A DNA stretch of 22,244 nt from DASUKL01 sp036278755 (GCA_036278755.1 DASUKL010000097.1:1-22244); one strand, 5' to 3'; counted from the first letter of the stretch, positions 8,136 to 15,605 are shown. Notes: generated from the letters alone by a model not told the origin. A program made the numbers and translations.

Positions 8136-9461
8136 TCAGTCCTTGCGGGGAGGGAGGCGGCCCTTACGGGGGGCGAGGCGGCGGCCCGAGGACGCCGCGA
8201 CCCGGTATCGTACCCCACGGCGGCCCCCGGCCAGGCGGTCCAGGAGGGCGACGTAGCGTCCGGCCTCGTGCTCCCAGGCCAGCCCTTCGAGGGCCGTGGC
8301 CGTGGCGGCCAGGCGGGCCGCCCGTTCTTCCGGCCCGTCGACCAGGCGCAGGAGGACCGCGGCCAGGTCCGCTGCCGAGCCCGGCTCGTAGGTGGCCAGC
8401 GTGTGGGCCGGGAAGTAGCGCCCCGCGGTGGGCAGCCGCGAGGCCACCACGAGGCGGCCCATGGCCGCGTACTCGAGGACCTTGGCCGAGAGGCTCAGAT
8501 CGGTGAACGGATCGCGCCGCGTGGGAGCCAGGCCGACGTCCGCCGCGGCGATGGCGGCCGGCACGTCCTCGAGGGGGATGCGGCCCTGGAGGTGGACCTT
8601 CCCGTCCAGGCCCAGGCCCTCGATCCGGGCCCGCAGCGGGGCCTCGGAGTCGCCCCGGCCGTAGATGGCCAGGTCCACGGCCAGCTCGGGCCGCAGCTCG
8701 ACCAGGCGGGCCACGGCGTCCACGATCACGTCGAGCTCGTAGGTGGGGGTCAGGGCGCCGGCGTAGACGAGGCGCAGGACGCCATCGGCCATGAAGGCGC
8801 GACTGGGCTGGGCGGCCGGATCGAAGCGCTGGGGGTCGGGGCTGTTGTGGACCACGAGGAGCTTGTCGCGCGGCAGGCCCAGGCGCAGGAGGCGCTCGCC
8901 CAGGGCGTCGTTGACGGTCAGCACGGCCGTCGCGGCCCGGCAGGAGAGCCGCTCCTGGAAGCGCAGCGCGGCTAGCGGCAGGCGGCCCGCGGCCCGCGGG
9001 AAGCGGGCCCGGAAGAACTCCGGCATGGCCTCGTGGAGGTCGAGCACCAGCGGCACGCCGGCCAGGCGGAGGGGCAGCAGGGCGAGGACGAGGAAGTCGG
9101 GCAGCGAGGCGACCTGGGCCACGCTGAAGCGGCGCTGCCGATGGGCCGCCACGGAGGCTACGGCAGCCCGGGCGAAGAAGGCCAGGTACTCGACGAGATA
9201 GGTGCCGATGCCGGCGCCCTGATGGCGCCGCACGTCGAGGCGCCGCAGGTCGACGCCGGCGATGGCCGCGCTCGGCGTGTCCGTGGGGCGCCGCAGGCCC
9301 AGGACCACCACCTCCCAGCCCTGGCCGACGAGGGTCTCCGCCTGGCGCCGGACGCGGGCATCCTCCTCGTAGTAGGCGTGGGCCACGAGGCACAGACGGC
9401 GGGGGGCATCGTGCCTCGTGGCGGCCGGTGCCGCCGCTCTCGGCCCGTCGCGGGGCGTCAC
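8136..9461 (-). CDS. GT4-family glycosyltransferase with a basic C-terminal tail
   Basis: A retaining GT-B glycosyltransferase, 441 residues, probably adding a sugar to the lipid-linked glycan on the inner face of the membrane. The N-terminal fold begins at RRLCLVAHAYYEEDARVRRQ (21-40) and includes DLHEAMPEFF (141-150). The donor-binding half has LVYAGALTPTYELD (231-244), IYGRGD (266-271) and the E-x7-E-like SLSAKVLEYAAMGRLVVAS (323-341). It starts with GTG at 9461 in a GTGA overlap with the aminotransferase stop. The last ~30 residues (412-441) are strongly basic and low in complexity, unlike family ends, and might bind acidic lipids. Donor and acceptor cannot be predicted. It is the fifth gene of the operon. 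Confidence 0.9.
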   Translation of the reverse strand: MTPRDGPRAAAPAATRHDAPRRLCLVAHAYYEEDARVRRQAETLVGQGWEVVVLGLRRPTDTPSAAIAGVDLRRLDVRRHQGAGIGTYLVEYLAFFARAAVASVAAHRQRRFSVAQVASLPDFLVLALLPLRLAGVPLVLDLHEAMPEFFRARFPRAAGRLPLAALRFQERLSCRAATAVLTVNDALGERLLRLGLPRDKLLVVHNSPDPQRFDPAAQPSRAFMADGVLRLVYAGALTPTYELDVIVDAVARLVELRPELAVDLAIYGRGDSEAPLRARIEGLGLDGKVHLQGRIPLEDVPAAIAAADVGLAPTRRDPFTDLSLSAKVLEYAAMGRLVVASRLPTAGRYFPAHTLATYEPGSAADLAAVLLRLVDGPEERAARLAATATALEGLAWEHEAGRYVALLDRLAGGRRGVRYRVAASSGRRLAPRKGRLPPRKD

Positions 9462-10633
9462 CCCAGCAGGTGGCGGCGGAGCGCCTCGCAGACCCGATCG
9501 ACCTGGACCTCCATCAGGTCAGGATAGATGGGCAGCGAGATCTCGCGGGCATACTCGGCCGCGGCCACCGGCACGTCCTCCGGCCGCAGGCCGTAGGTCC
9601 GGCGGTAATAAGGGTGGAGGTGGAGGGGGATGAAGTGGACACTGGTCCCGATACCCTCCGCCTTCAGCCGTTCGATCAGGTCGTCGCGGCCCACGCGCGC
9701 CCCGGGCCGCAGCCGGATCATGAAGAGGTGCCAAGCGTGGACGTCGCCCGGACGGGCCGCGGCGGGCAGCTCGATGACCTCCTCGAGGCCGAGACCCACC
9801 ATGCGCTCCGCGTAGGCCTCGGCCAGGTGCTGGCGAGCGGCCTGCAGCTCGTCGGCCCGGGCCAGCTGGACGAGGCCGATGGCCGCCGCGAGATCGGTCA
9901 GGTTGTACTTGAAGCCGGCCTCCTCGATCTCGTAGTACCAATGCCCGCCGGCGCTGTAGCGCTTCCAGGCATCGCGGCTGATGCCGTGAAGGCGCATCAG
10001 GCGGGCCCGCTCGGCGATGGCCTCGTCGTCGGTCACGAGCATCCCGCCCTCGCCCGTAGTGACGGTCTTGGTGGCATAGAAGCTGAGCGCGCCGGCCGCC
10101 CCGAAGGTGCCCGCCGGCCGGCGGCGGTCGGTGGCCGGGAGGGCGTGGGCCGCGTCCTCGACGAGGGCCAGGCCACGGGTTCGGCAGAGCTCGACGAGGG
10201 GCGCCATGTCGGCCACCAGCCCACCCACGTGGACGACCTGGACAGCCTTCGTGGCCGGTCGTAGCTGGGCCTCCACCGTGGCCGCCGTGAGGGCCAGGCT
10301 GCGGGCGTCGACGTCGGCCATGCGAGGCCGGGCGCCAAGGTAGCGGACGACCTCGCCGGAGGAGGCGAAGGTGTAGGCCGGCACGATGACCTCGTCGCCG
10401 GGACCGATGTGGAGGGCCTCGAGGGCCAGGTGCAGGGCGGCCGTCGCGGAGTTGACGGCCACAGCATGGGCGACGCCCAGGCGCTCGGCGACGGCGCGCT
10501 CGAAGTCGAGGCAGCGCTGGCCGGTCGTGAGCCAGCCCGAGTCGAGGACCTCGAGGACGGCCTGCCGCTCGCCCGGTCCGAGGGCCGGACGGTGGAAGGG
10601 GATGGCGAGCTCGGCCGGGGCGCTGGCCTCCAT
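9458..10633 (-). CDS. DegT/DnrJ/EryC1/StrS (PglE/ArnB-like) PLP-dependent nucleotide-sugar aminotransferase
   Basis: Transfers an amino group, usually from glutamate, to a 4-keto sugar nucleotide. Length is 391 residues from the ATG at 10633, which shares one base with the dehydratase stop (TGATG); a GTG at 10636 is an equally coupled alternative. Motifs: DSGWLTTG (31-38), VNSATAALHLAL (60-71), VPAYTF (84-89), EDAAHA (159-164, PLP-contacting Asp160), and FYATKTVTTGEGG (185-197) with the Schiff-base lysine K189. The C-terminal HFIPLHLHPYYRRTYG stretch and SLPIYPDL are characteristic of the PglE/PseC/ArnB branch. It sits directly after a PglF-like 4,6-dehydratase, so its likely substrate is UDP-4-keto-6-deoxy-GlcNAc. 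Exact stereochemistry is not readable. Confidence 0.93.
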   Translation of the reverse strand: MEASAPAELAIPFHRPALGPGERQAVLEVLDSGWLTTGQRCLDFERAVAERLGVAHAVAVNSATAALHLALEALHIGPGDEVIVPAYTFASSGEVVRYLGARPRMADVDARSLALTAATVEAQLRPATKAVQVVHVGGLVADMAPLVELCRTRGLALVEDAAHALPATDRRRPAGTFGAAGALSFYATKTVTTGEGGMLVTDDEAIAERARLMRLHGISRDAWKRYSAGGHWYYEIEEAGFKYNLTDLAAAIGLVQLARADELQAARQHLAEAYAERMVGLGLEEVIELPAAARPGDVHAWHLFMIRLRPGARVGRDDLIERLKAEGIGTSVHFIPLHLHPYYRRTYGLRPEDVPVAAAEYAREISLPIYPDLMEVQVDRVCEALRRHLLG

Positions 10634-12555
10634 CACCCTGTCCCGACCGCGGTCTGCCCCGCCTGCGCCAGCTGCTGGGCCTCCCGGAGGAGGGAGCGCA
10701 CGGTCCGCACCTCGCGTCGCTCGGCAGCCCCGATGAGCCGTTCCACCAGATCGGCCACGCCCTCGGCGGTGGGCGTCCCGTCACCCCGCCAGCGGACCCG
10801 CAGGACGCCCGGATGGAGCGTCCGCTCGGTCGTCTCGTGGTCGTAGAACAGCGACTCGTGCAGCCGCTCCCCGGCGCGCAGCCCGGTGTAGACGATGGGC
10901 ACCTGGTCGGGGTCCAGGCCGGAGAGCCGGATGAGGTCGCGGGCCAGCTCCACGATGCGGACGGGCTCGCCCATGTCGAGCACGTAGATCTCGCCGGGGC
11001 TGGCGTTGGAGGCGGCCTCCAGGATCAGCGACACCGCCTCGCCGATGGTCATGAAGTAGCGCGTCACGTCGGGGTGGGTGACGGTCAGCGGTCCGCCCCG
11101 GCCCAGTTGGTGCTGGAAGGTGGGGATGACGCTGCCGGACGAGCCGAGGACGTTGCCGAACCGCACCGCCACGTAGGGCCGGCCGGTGCGCCTGGCGGTG
11201 TCGACCACGAGGTGCTCCGCGATCCGCTTGGTGGCCCCCATGGCGCTCACCGGATCGACCGCCTTGTCGGTCGAGATGAGGACGAACCGGGCCACCTCGG
11301 CCTGCTCGCAGGCCCGCAGCACGTTGCGCGTGCCCAGGACGTTGGTGAGGACGCCTTCGGCCGGGTGCTGCTCGACGATCGGAACGTGCTTGAGGGCCGC
11401 CGCATGGAAGACCACGTCGGGCCGCAGCTCGGCCATCAGGGCGGCCATGGCCGGGGCCGAACGGATGTCGGCCAGGACGGTCCGGAAGGCCATCCCCGGG
11501 CTGCCCGTGCTGCGCTCACCCAACTCGCGCTCGATGGTCCAGAGGGCTTCCTCCTGGTGGTCGAGGACGACCAGCTGACGCGGACCCAGGGCCAGGATCT
11601 GGCGGCACAGCTCGCTGCCGATCGACCCGCCCCCGCCGGTCACCAGGACGCTGGCCCCGCTGAGGTAGGCGGCCACGGCGTCGAGGTCGATGGCCACGGT
11701 CTCGCGGCGTAGGAGGTCCTCGACGCTGACCCGGCGGACGCTGTCCAGGCGCACCTCGCCGGAGAGCAGCTCGCGCGGTCGCGGCACGGTGCGCACCTCG
11801 AGGCCCAGGGCCTGCCCGGTGTCGAAGGCCCGCCGGACGGTGGCCCCGGTCGCCTCCGGCATGGCCAACAGGAGATGGCGTGCGCCGGTCGCCCGGACCG
11901 CCTCGGCGAGCGCGTCGAGGTCGCCGAAGACCCGCTTGCCCATGAGCCGTGAACCAGCCTTGTGGGGGTCGTCGTCGAGGTAGCCGACGACCGACAGCCC
12001 GGCCGCCCGATCCCGCGCCGCCACCCGGGCCACCGTGGCCCCGACCTCCCCGGCGCCGTAGACGATCGTGGGCACCGGCTCGGTCTCGGCCACATGGCCG
12101 CTCGGCGCGCCGCGCTGTTCGAGCGCCGCCCGGAGAAGGAAGCGCGCGCCCCCCACGAAGGTCAGGCCGAGGAGGGCCTCGATGAACCAGACCGAGCGGG
12201 GGAAGCCCAGCGTCCCCCCGATGCCCCAGACCGAGAGGACGACGAAGGCCATGAAACAGGTGCCGTAGCCGATGGCCACGGCCGCCACGAGGGCGAACAT
12301 CTCGCTCATCGAGGCGTAGCGCCAGACCCGACGGTAGAGGCCCTGGGCCACGTAGACCGGCGGCAGGACCAGTAACGGCAGGAAGCAGATGGGCACGTAG
12401 GGCGCCATCCAGGAGAGCACGTTGCTGGCGTCGAAGCGAAGGGCGAAGGCGCCCACCACCGAGGCCAGCGTGGCCAGCAGGTCGTAGACGAACAGGTGCC
12501 GGCCGCGCGGCACCCAGGTCCAGCCGGCGGCCAGGCCGCGCAGGCGCTCACGCAT
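10633..12555 (-). CDS. Membrane NDP-sugar 4,6-dehydratase of the PglF/CapD/WbpM class
   Basis: Converts UDP-GlcNAc (or a relative) to the 4-keto-6-deoxy form with bound NAD. Length is 640 residues, the usual size for the long class. Four N-terminal membrane helices (about 20-40, 48-73, 83-110, 118-142) lead to a Rossmann-like domain (IVYGAGEVG, 164-172). The catalytic extended-SDR domain follows: GGGGSIGSE (307-315), HAAALKHVP (384-392) and STDKAVDP (428-435). The triad region reads T429-D430-K431 with M439 and K443 (MGATKR), where ordinary SDRs have Tyr; this Met is a hallmark of PglF-like enzymes. The ATG at 12555 overlaps the preceding stop by 8 bases. With the next gene it forms a dehydratase/aminotransferase pair. 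Confidence 0.94.
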   Translation of the reverse strand: MRERLRGLAAGWTWVPRGRHLFVYDLLATLASVVGAFALRFDASNVLSWMAPYVPICFLPLLVLPPVYVAQGLYRRVWRYASMSEMFALVAAVAIGYGTCFMAFVVLSVWGIGGTLGFPRSVWFIEALLGLTFVGGARFLLRAALEQRGAPSGHVAETEPVPTIVYGAGEVGATVARVAARDRAAGLSVVGYLDDDPHKAGSRLMGKRVFGDLDALAEAVRATGARHLLLAMPEATGATVRRAFDTGQALGLEVRTVPRPRELLSGEVRLDSVRRVSVEDLLRRETVAIDLDAVAAYLSGASVLVTGGGGSIGSELCRQILALGPRQLVVLDHQEEALWTIERELGERSTGSPGMAFRTVLADIRSAPAMAALMAELRPDVVFHAAALKHVPIVEQHPAEGVLTNVLGTRNVLRACEQAEVARFVLISTDKAVDPVSAMGATKRIAEHLVVDTARRTGRPYVAVRFGNVLGSSGSVIPTFQHQLGRGGPLTVTHPDVTRYFMTIGEAVSLILEAASNASPGEIYVLDMGEPVRIVELARDLIRLSGLDPDQVPIVYTGLRAGERLHESLFYDHETTERTLHPGVLRVRWRGDGTPTAEGVADLVERLIGAAERREVRTVRSLLREAQQLAQAGQTAVGTG

Positions 12556-13210
12556 CGGCGGCCTGGCCCCGGGGCGGCGCAGCTGCCGGCCGACCCAGCT
12601 CAGCGGCGATGATCGCCGGCAGGGACGGCCGCCGGCCCAGCAGGGCGAGCGGCGTCCAGGCCAGGATCCACAGGTCGAGGCGGGCCGAGCGGTGGCGCAG
12701 GTAGGCCGCGTCGAGGCGCAGCTTGGGGGGCAGGATCAGGCTGCGATAGCGCTCCGCGGGGTCCGAGCCGCCGAGCTGGGCGGCCTCGTCGGTGCCGAAG
12801 AGCTGAGCCAGGCCGGTGATGCCCGGCCGGGCGGTGAAGACCTCGCGCTGGAGCGGATCGGCGAGATCCACGAACTCCGGCGCCTCCGGCCGCGGCCCCA
12901 CGAGACGCATCGCTCCTCCAGCCACGTCCCACAGCTGGGGCAGCTCATCGAGCCGGGTGCGGCGCAGCAGCCGTCCGAGGGCCGTCACCCGAACGTCTCC
13001 CCGGACGGTCACGGCGGGTCCCGCGGCGTCGTCGCGCATCGTCCGCAGCTTGTGGCAGCTGAACGGCCGGCCGCCGTGGCCGATCCGCTGGCTGGCATGG
13101 ATGGCAGGGCCTGGCGAGTCGAGGCGAACGGCCAGCCCGAGGAGGCCGACCAGAGGCAGCGTCAGCAGGCTGCCGATGGCACCGGCGACCCGCTGGAAGG
13201 AGTCCGGCAT
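12548..13210 (-). CDS. Monotopic phosphoglycosyl transferase (bacterial sugar transferase, PglC/WbaP class)
   Basis: Moves a phospho-sugar from its UDP donor to undecaprenyl phosphate, starting lipid-linked glycan synthesis. The 220-residue protein is the small PglC-type form. It has one N-terminal re-entrant hydrophobic helix (about 8-30) followed by RLDSPGPAIHASQRIG (29-44). KLRTM (54-58) matches the usual KFRSM. The catalytic Asp-Glu pair is D88-E89 in TRLDELPQLWDV, and RLVGPRPE (102-109) and RPGITG (128-133) are conserved. The ATG at 13210 lies 20 bases after the GNAT stop. In this context it would be the priming enzyme for the sugar made by the dehydratase, aminotransferase and acetyltransferase around it. 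Confidence 0.94.
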   Translation of the reverse strand: MPDSFQRVAGAIGSLLTLPLVGLLGLAVRLDSPGPAIHASQRIGHGGRPFSCHKLRTMRDDAAGPAVTVRGDVRVTALGRLLRRTRLDELPQLWDVAGGAMRLVGPRPEAPEFVDLADPLQREVFTARPGITGLAQLFGTDEAAQLGGSDPAERYRSLILPPKLRLDAAYLRHRSARLDLWILAWTPLALLGRRPSLPAIIAAELGRPAAAPPRGQAADA

Positions 13211-13230
13211 GGCGGGCGGATGATAGCCGC

Positions 13231-13935
13231 TCAGCTGCTGCGGCCCGGACCGGCCACGGCCGCCGGGCGCACGAAGCCGATGCCGGCTCGGGCGGCCCGG
13301 TCGCGCTGCCAGCCGCTGCGGACGTAGAAGGCGATGGCCCGTCCGTTGTCCTCGTGGACCGACAGGCCGACGGTCTCGATGCCGGCCGCGGCACAGCGGC
13401 CGCAGAAGCGATCGGCCAGCTCGTCGGCCAGGCCCGTGCCGCGGTGGTCGGGCCGCACGGCGATGCCCATGAGCCTGGCCACGGGCACCGTCGCGGTGGC
13501 CGCGGCCGGTCCCCTGGCCCGGCCGAGCGAGGGCCGGCGGAGCAGGCTGAGGAAGGCCAGGCCAACGTGGCGCAGGCGCGGCCGGACCGCGCGCCGCACC
13601 GCCGCGTCGGTCAGGCAGCGGCGGAGGAAGGCGGGCCCCAAGCGCAGGGCGTGGCGGCGGTAGAAGCGGCGATAGACGCCCCGCGGCTCGGTCGTGCCGA
13701 CGACGAAGCCGACCACCTCGCCGGCGGACTCGGCGACGAAGCCGAGGTCGGGCCCCGAGCCGGCGAAGCCGGCGTAGAAGCGCTCCAGGAAGGCGGGGCC
13801 CAGGCGCGACAGGAAGTAGTCGGGAAACAGGGTCAGGTGGAGGCGGGCCACGGCGCGCACGTCGGAGAGGCGCAGCTCCCGGCTGCGCGTCGCGGGCGGC
13901 GCCTGGTCGGCCGTGGTCGGGTTCGGGGTGCTCAC
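13231..13935 (-). CDS. GNAT-family N-acetyltransferase, probable amino-sugar acetyltransferase
   Basis: A 234-residue acetyl-CoA-dependent acyltransferase. The pyrophosphate-binding motif A is GIAVRPDHRGTGLADEL (157-173), and the C-terminal N197-x3-AIAFYVRSGW (to 209) is the usual GNAT beta6-7 element. It is longer than a minimal GNAT, with an Arg-rich insertion at about 85-150. It is first in the nine-gene operon, ahead of the phosphoglycosyl transferase, dehydratase and aminotransferase. A role like WecD or PseH, acetylating the 4-amino group, is therefore likely but inferred. The start is a GTG at 13935 with no clear Shine-Dalgarno but a TATGGT six bases upstream, which suggests a leaderless message. 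Ribosomal or small-molecule acetylation is the alternative. Confidence 0.82.
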   Translation of the reverse strand: MSTPNPTTADQAPPATRSRELRLSDVRAVARLHLTLFPDYFLSRLGPAFLERFYAGFAGSGPDLGFVAESAGEVVGFVVGTTEPRGVYRRFYRRHALRLGPAFLRRCLTDAAVRRAVRPRLRHVGLAFLSLLRRPSLGRARGPAAATATVPVARLMGIAVRPDHRGTGLADELADRFCGRCAAAGIETVGLSVHEDNGRAIAFYVRSGWQRDRAARAGIGFVRPAAVAGPGRSS

Positions 13936-13941
13936 GCCCCT

Positions 13942-13947
13942 ACCATA
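13942..13947 (-). promoter_or_regulatory. Candidate -10 box (TATGGT) of a leaderless promoter for the GNAT operon
   Basis: On the minus strand TATGGT ends six bases before the GTG start of the GNAT gene. This TAnnnT spacing is the pattern known for leaderless transcripts, where the start codon is also the transcription start. No recognisable -35 is seen. No good ribosome-binding site precedes the GTG, which is consistent. Confidence 0.4.
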
Positions 13948-13967
13948 GGGCAGGCTCCTGGGAACCC

Positions 13968-14020
13968 GTTGAGAAGGCCGTCCGGCCAGGCTGGTTGAGA
14001 AGGCCGTCCGGCCAGGCTGG
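13968..14020. repeat. Perfect 26-bp tandem duplication in the divergent control region
   Basis: Two identical 26-bp units start at 13968 and 13994, and the identity runs one base further to 14020. Each unit contains the self-complementary GGCCG-TC-CGGCC. The pair lies between the two divergent candidate promoters and is non-coding as judged here, so it may be a paired regulator-binding site. A simple slippage duplication is the alternative. Confidence 0.8.
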
Positions 14021-14055
14021 ATGCCTCGTGCGCCGGCCGCCTGCAGGGGCCCGGC

Positions 14056-14061
14056 TATACT
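14056..14061 (+). promoter_or_regulatory. -10 box (TATACT) for the flippase-glycosyltransferase pair
   Basis: TATACT stands out in very GC-rich DNA and matches the TATAAT consensus at five of six positions. Transcription would begin near 14068, giving a leader of about 32 bases with the ribosome-binding site at 14085-14094. No consensus -35 is seen 16-18 bases upstream, so an activator or extended contacts may be needed. Confidence 0.55.
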
Positions 14062-14084
14062 CCGGCCCGTTCGCCCGGCCGCCC

Positions 14085-14094
14085 GGAGAGGAGG
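14085..14094 (+). promoter_or_regulatory. Strong Shine-Dalgarno sequence that decides the flippase start
   Basis: GGAGAGGAGG includes a perfect AGGAGG (14089-14094) ending five bases before the ATC codon at 14100. No ATG, GTG or TTG lies at a suitable distance in frame. Confidence 0.65.
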
Positions 14095-14099
14095 GCCCC

Positions 14100-15605
14100 A
14101 TCGCCCGCATCGCGACCTCGGCCGGCCTGCGCGGACTCGTCTCCTCGGTGGCCGGTTACGGCCTCGCCACGGCCGTCAGCGGGATCGTCGGCCTGGCCGT
14201 CGTGCCGGCCTACACGCGCGCCCTGGGCGCCTCCGCCTACGGGGAGTACCAGGCCGCGGCGGCGGTCTTCACCCTCGTCACCGGCTGCTGCATGGTCGGC
14301 CTCGACTCGGCCATCGCCGTGCTCATGCCGGACCACGTCAGCGGTGAGGCCCGGGGCCGGCTGGTGAGCTCCCTGCTCCTGCTGGCCTCCCTGACCGGGC
14401 TGCTGGCCGCGCTCGTGCTGTTCGTCGGCGGGTCGCTGGCCGGGCCGGCGCTCCTCGGCCCCGGTGCGGGCGGGCTGCTGGCCCTCGGCGCGCTGGTGGC
14501 CGGCCCGAGCGTCCTGCAGAACGTGGCCCAGGCAGCCCTCCGTAACCTCACCCGGCCGGGCGGCTACCTGGCCGCGGCCATCGCAGCGGGGGTCGGGGTG
14601 CTGGCCGTGGGGCTGCCGCTCGTCCTGGGCGGCGCCGGGCCGGCCGGAGCCGTGGCCGGGCTGGCCGCGGGCGCCATCTGCGGTGCGGCCGCGGCCGTGT
14701 GGGGCCAGCGCGACCTCCTCCGTCGGGCCGGCCCCGACCCGCGCCGCATCCGGGCCCTGCTGCGCATCGGCCTGCCGCTCCTCCCGGCGGCCGTGGCGGC
14801 CTGGATCGTGTCCGTCTCGGACCGCCTCCTCCTGACCCAGCTGGCCTCGCTCTCCGACGTCGGCCTGTACGCCGCCGCGGCCCAGATCGCGACGGTGCCG
14901 AACCTGGGCATCGCCGCCTTCATGCTGGGCTGGACGCCCTTCGCCCTGCGCGTCCAGCGGGCCCCCGACGCGCCGCGCCTGTACGCCGTCACGCTCTCGC
15001 TCTTCGCCGCCGGCGGGGCCATCGTGACGCTCCTGACCCTGCCCCTGGGCGTGCCCGTGCTGGGCCTGATCTCCGGCCCGGAGTTCGCGCCCGGCGGCCA
15101 GGTCGTCTGGCTGCTCGTCGGCAGCGCCTTCGCCTATGGTGGCTACGTGATGCTGAACGTCGGCCTCATGGTCGCCCGGCGGACCGAGCTCATCGGCCTC
15201 GTGACCGGGTCGGCCGCCGGCGTCAACGTCCTCCTCAACCTCGTCCTCATCCCCGGCCTGGGCTATGTCGGGGCGGGCATCGCCACCCTGGCCGCCTACC
15301 TCGTCTCGGCCGGGGCGCTCTACGTCCTGGGCCAACGGGCGCTGCCCCTGCCCTACGAGCCGCTCCGCCTGCTGGCGATCGTGGGCGGGACCCTGGCCGC
15401 CGGGATGCTGGCCCTGGCCATGCCCAGCGCGGTCCTGCGCTGGCTCGTGGTGCTCGTGGCCGCGGCCGGCCTGGCCCTGGCCAGCCTGGGTCGCCTACGG
15501 ACCGCGGTGGCCCTGGTCGGCACGACCGAGGCGGCTATCCGCCAAGCCGGGTCGGTGGACCGCGACGACTGGACCCGACCCGGCGAGCCGCTGGGTCCCG
15601 CCTGA
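14100..15605 (+). CDS. Wzx-like lipid-linked oligosaccharide flippase (MOP superfamily), apparent ATC start
   Basis: A polytopic membrane protein of about 501 residues, expected to flip undecaprenyl-diphosphate oligosaccharides across the cytoplasmic membrane. Roughly 12-14 hydrophobic segments are visible. The family-typical start region reads RIATSAGLRGLVSSVAGYGL, then PAYTRALGASAYGEYQ, the usual L(G/L)P-x-x-(F/Y)G-x-Y element after helix 1. Near the middle is the SDRLLLTQLASLSDVGLYAAA motif region of Wzx proteins (about 240-260). The frame is open upstream to 13995, but those codons precede the likely transcription start. The perfect ribosome-binding site points to ATC at 14100; GTG at 14148 would cut into helix 1. 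The stop lies two bases before the next ATG. Confidence 0.88.
   Translation: MARIATSAGLRGLVSSVAGYGLATAVSGIVGLAVVPAYTRALGASAYGEYQAAAAVFTLVTGCCMVGLDSAIAVLMPDHVSGEARGRLVSSLLLLASLTGLLAALVLFVGGSLAGPALLGPGAGGLLALGALVAGPSVLQNVAQAALRNLTRPGGYLAAAIAAGVGVLAVGLPLVLGGAGPAGAVAGLAAGAICGAAAAVWGQRDLLRRAGPDPRRIRALLRIGLPLLPAAVAAWIVSVSDRLLLTQLASLSDVGLYAAAAQIATVPNLGIAAFMLGWTPFALRVQRAPDAPRLYAVTLSLFAAGGAIVTLLTLPLGVPVLGLISGPEFAPGGQVVWLLVGSAFAYGGYVMLNVGLMVARRTELIGLVTGSAAGVNVLLNLVLIPGLGYVGAGIATLAAYLVSAGALYVLGQRALPLPYEPLRLLAIVGGTLAAGMLALAMPSAVLRWLVVLVAAAGLALASLGRLRTAVALVGTTEAAIRQAGSVDRDDWTRPGEPLGPA

Noticed and set aside
8129..8218. Longer start for the parvulin protein
   Set aside because: It would overlap the GT4 gene by about 80 bases, and the extra 30 residues lack family support; the ATG at 8128 fits a basic cytoplasmic tail.
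5579..8506. Very long plus-strand open frame (about 975 codons)
   Set aside because: It lies opposite mazG, the parvulin gene and part of the GT4 gene. Its product is Arg/Gly/Asp/Glu/Leu-rich with no domain, as expected from the complement of GC-rich coding DNA.
14055..15335. Minus-strand open frame opposite the flippase
   Set aside because: Highly charged and repetitive; the plus strand shows clear transmembrane helices of a MOP flippase.
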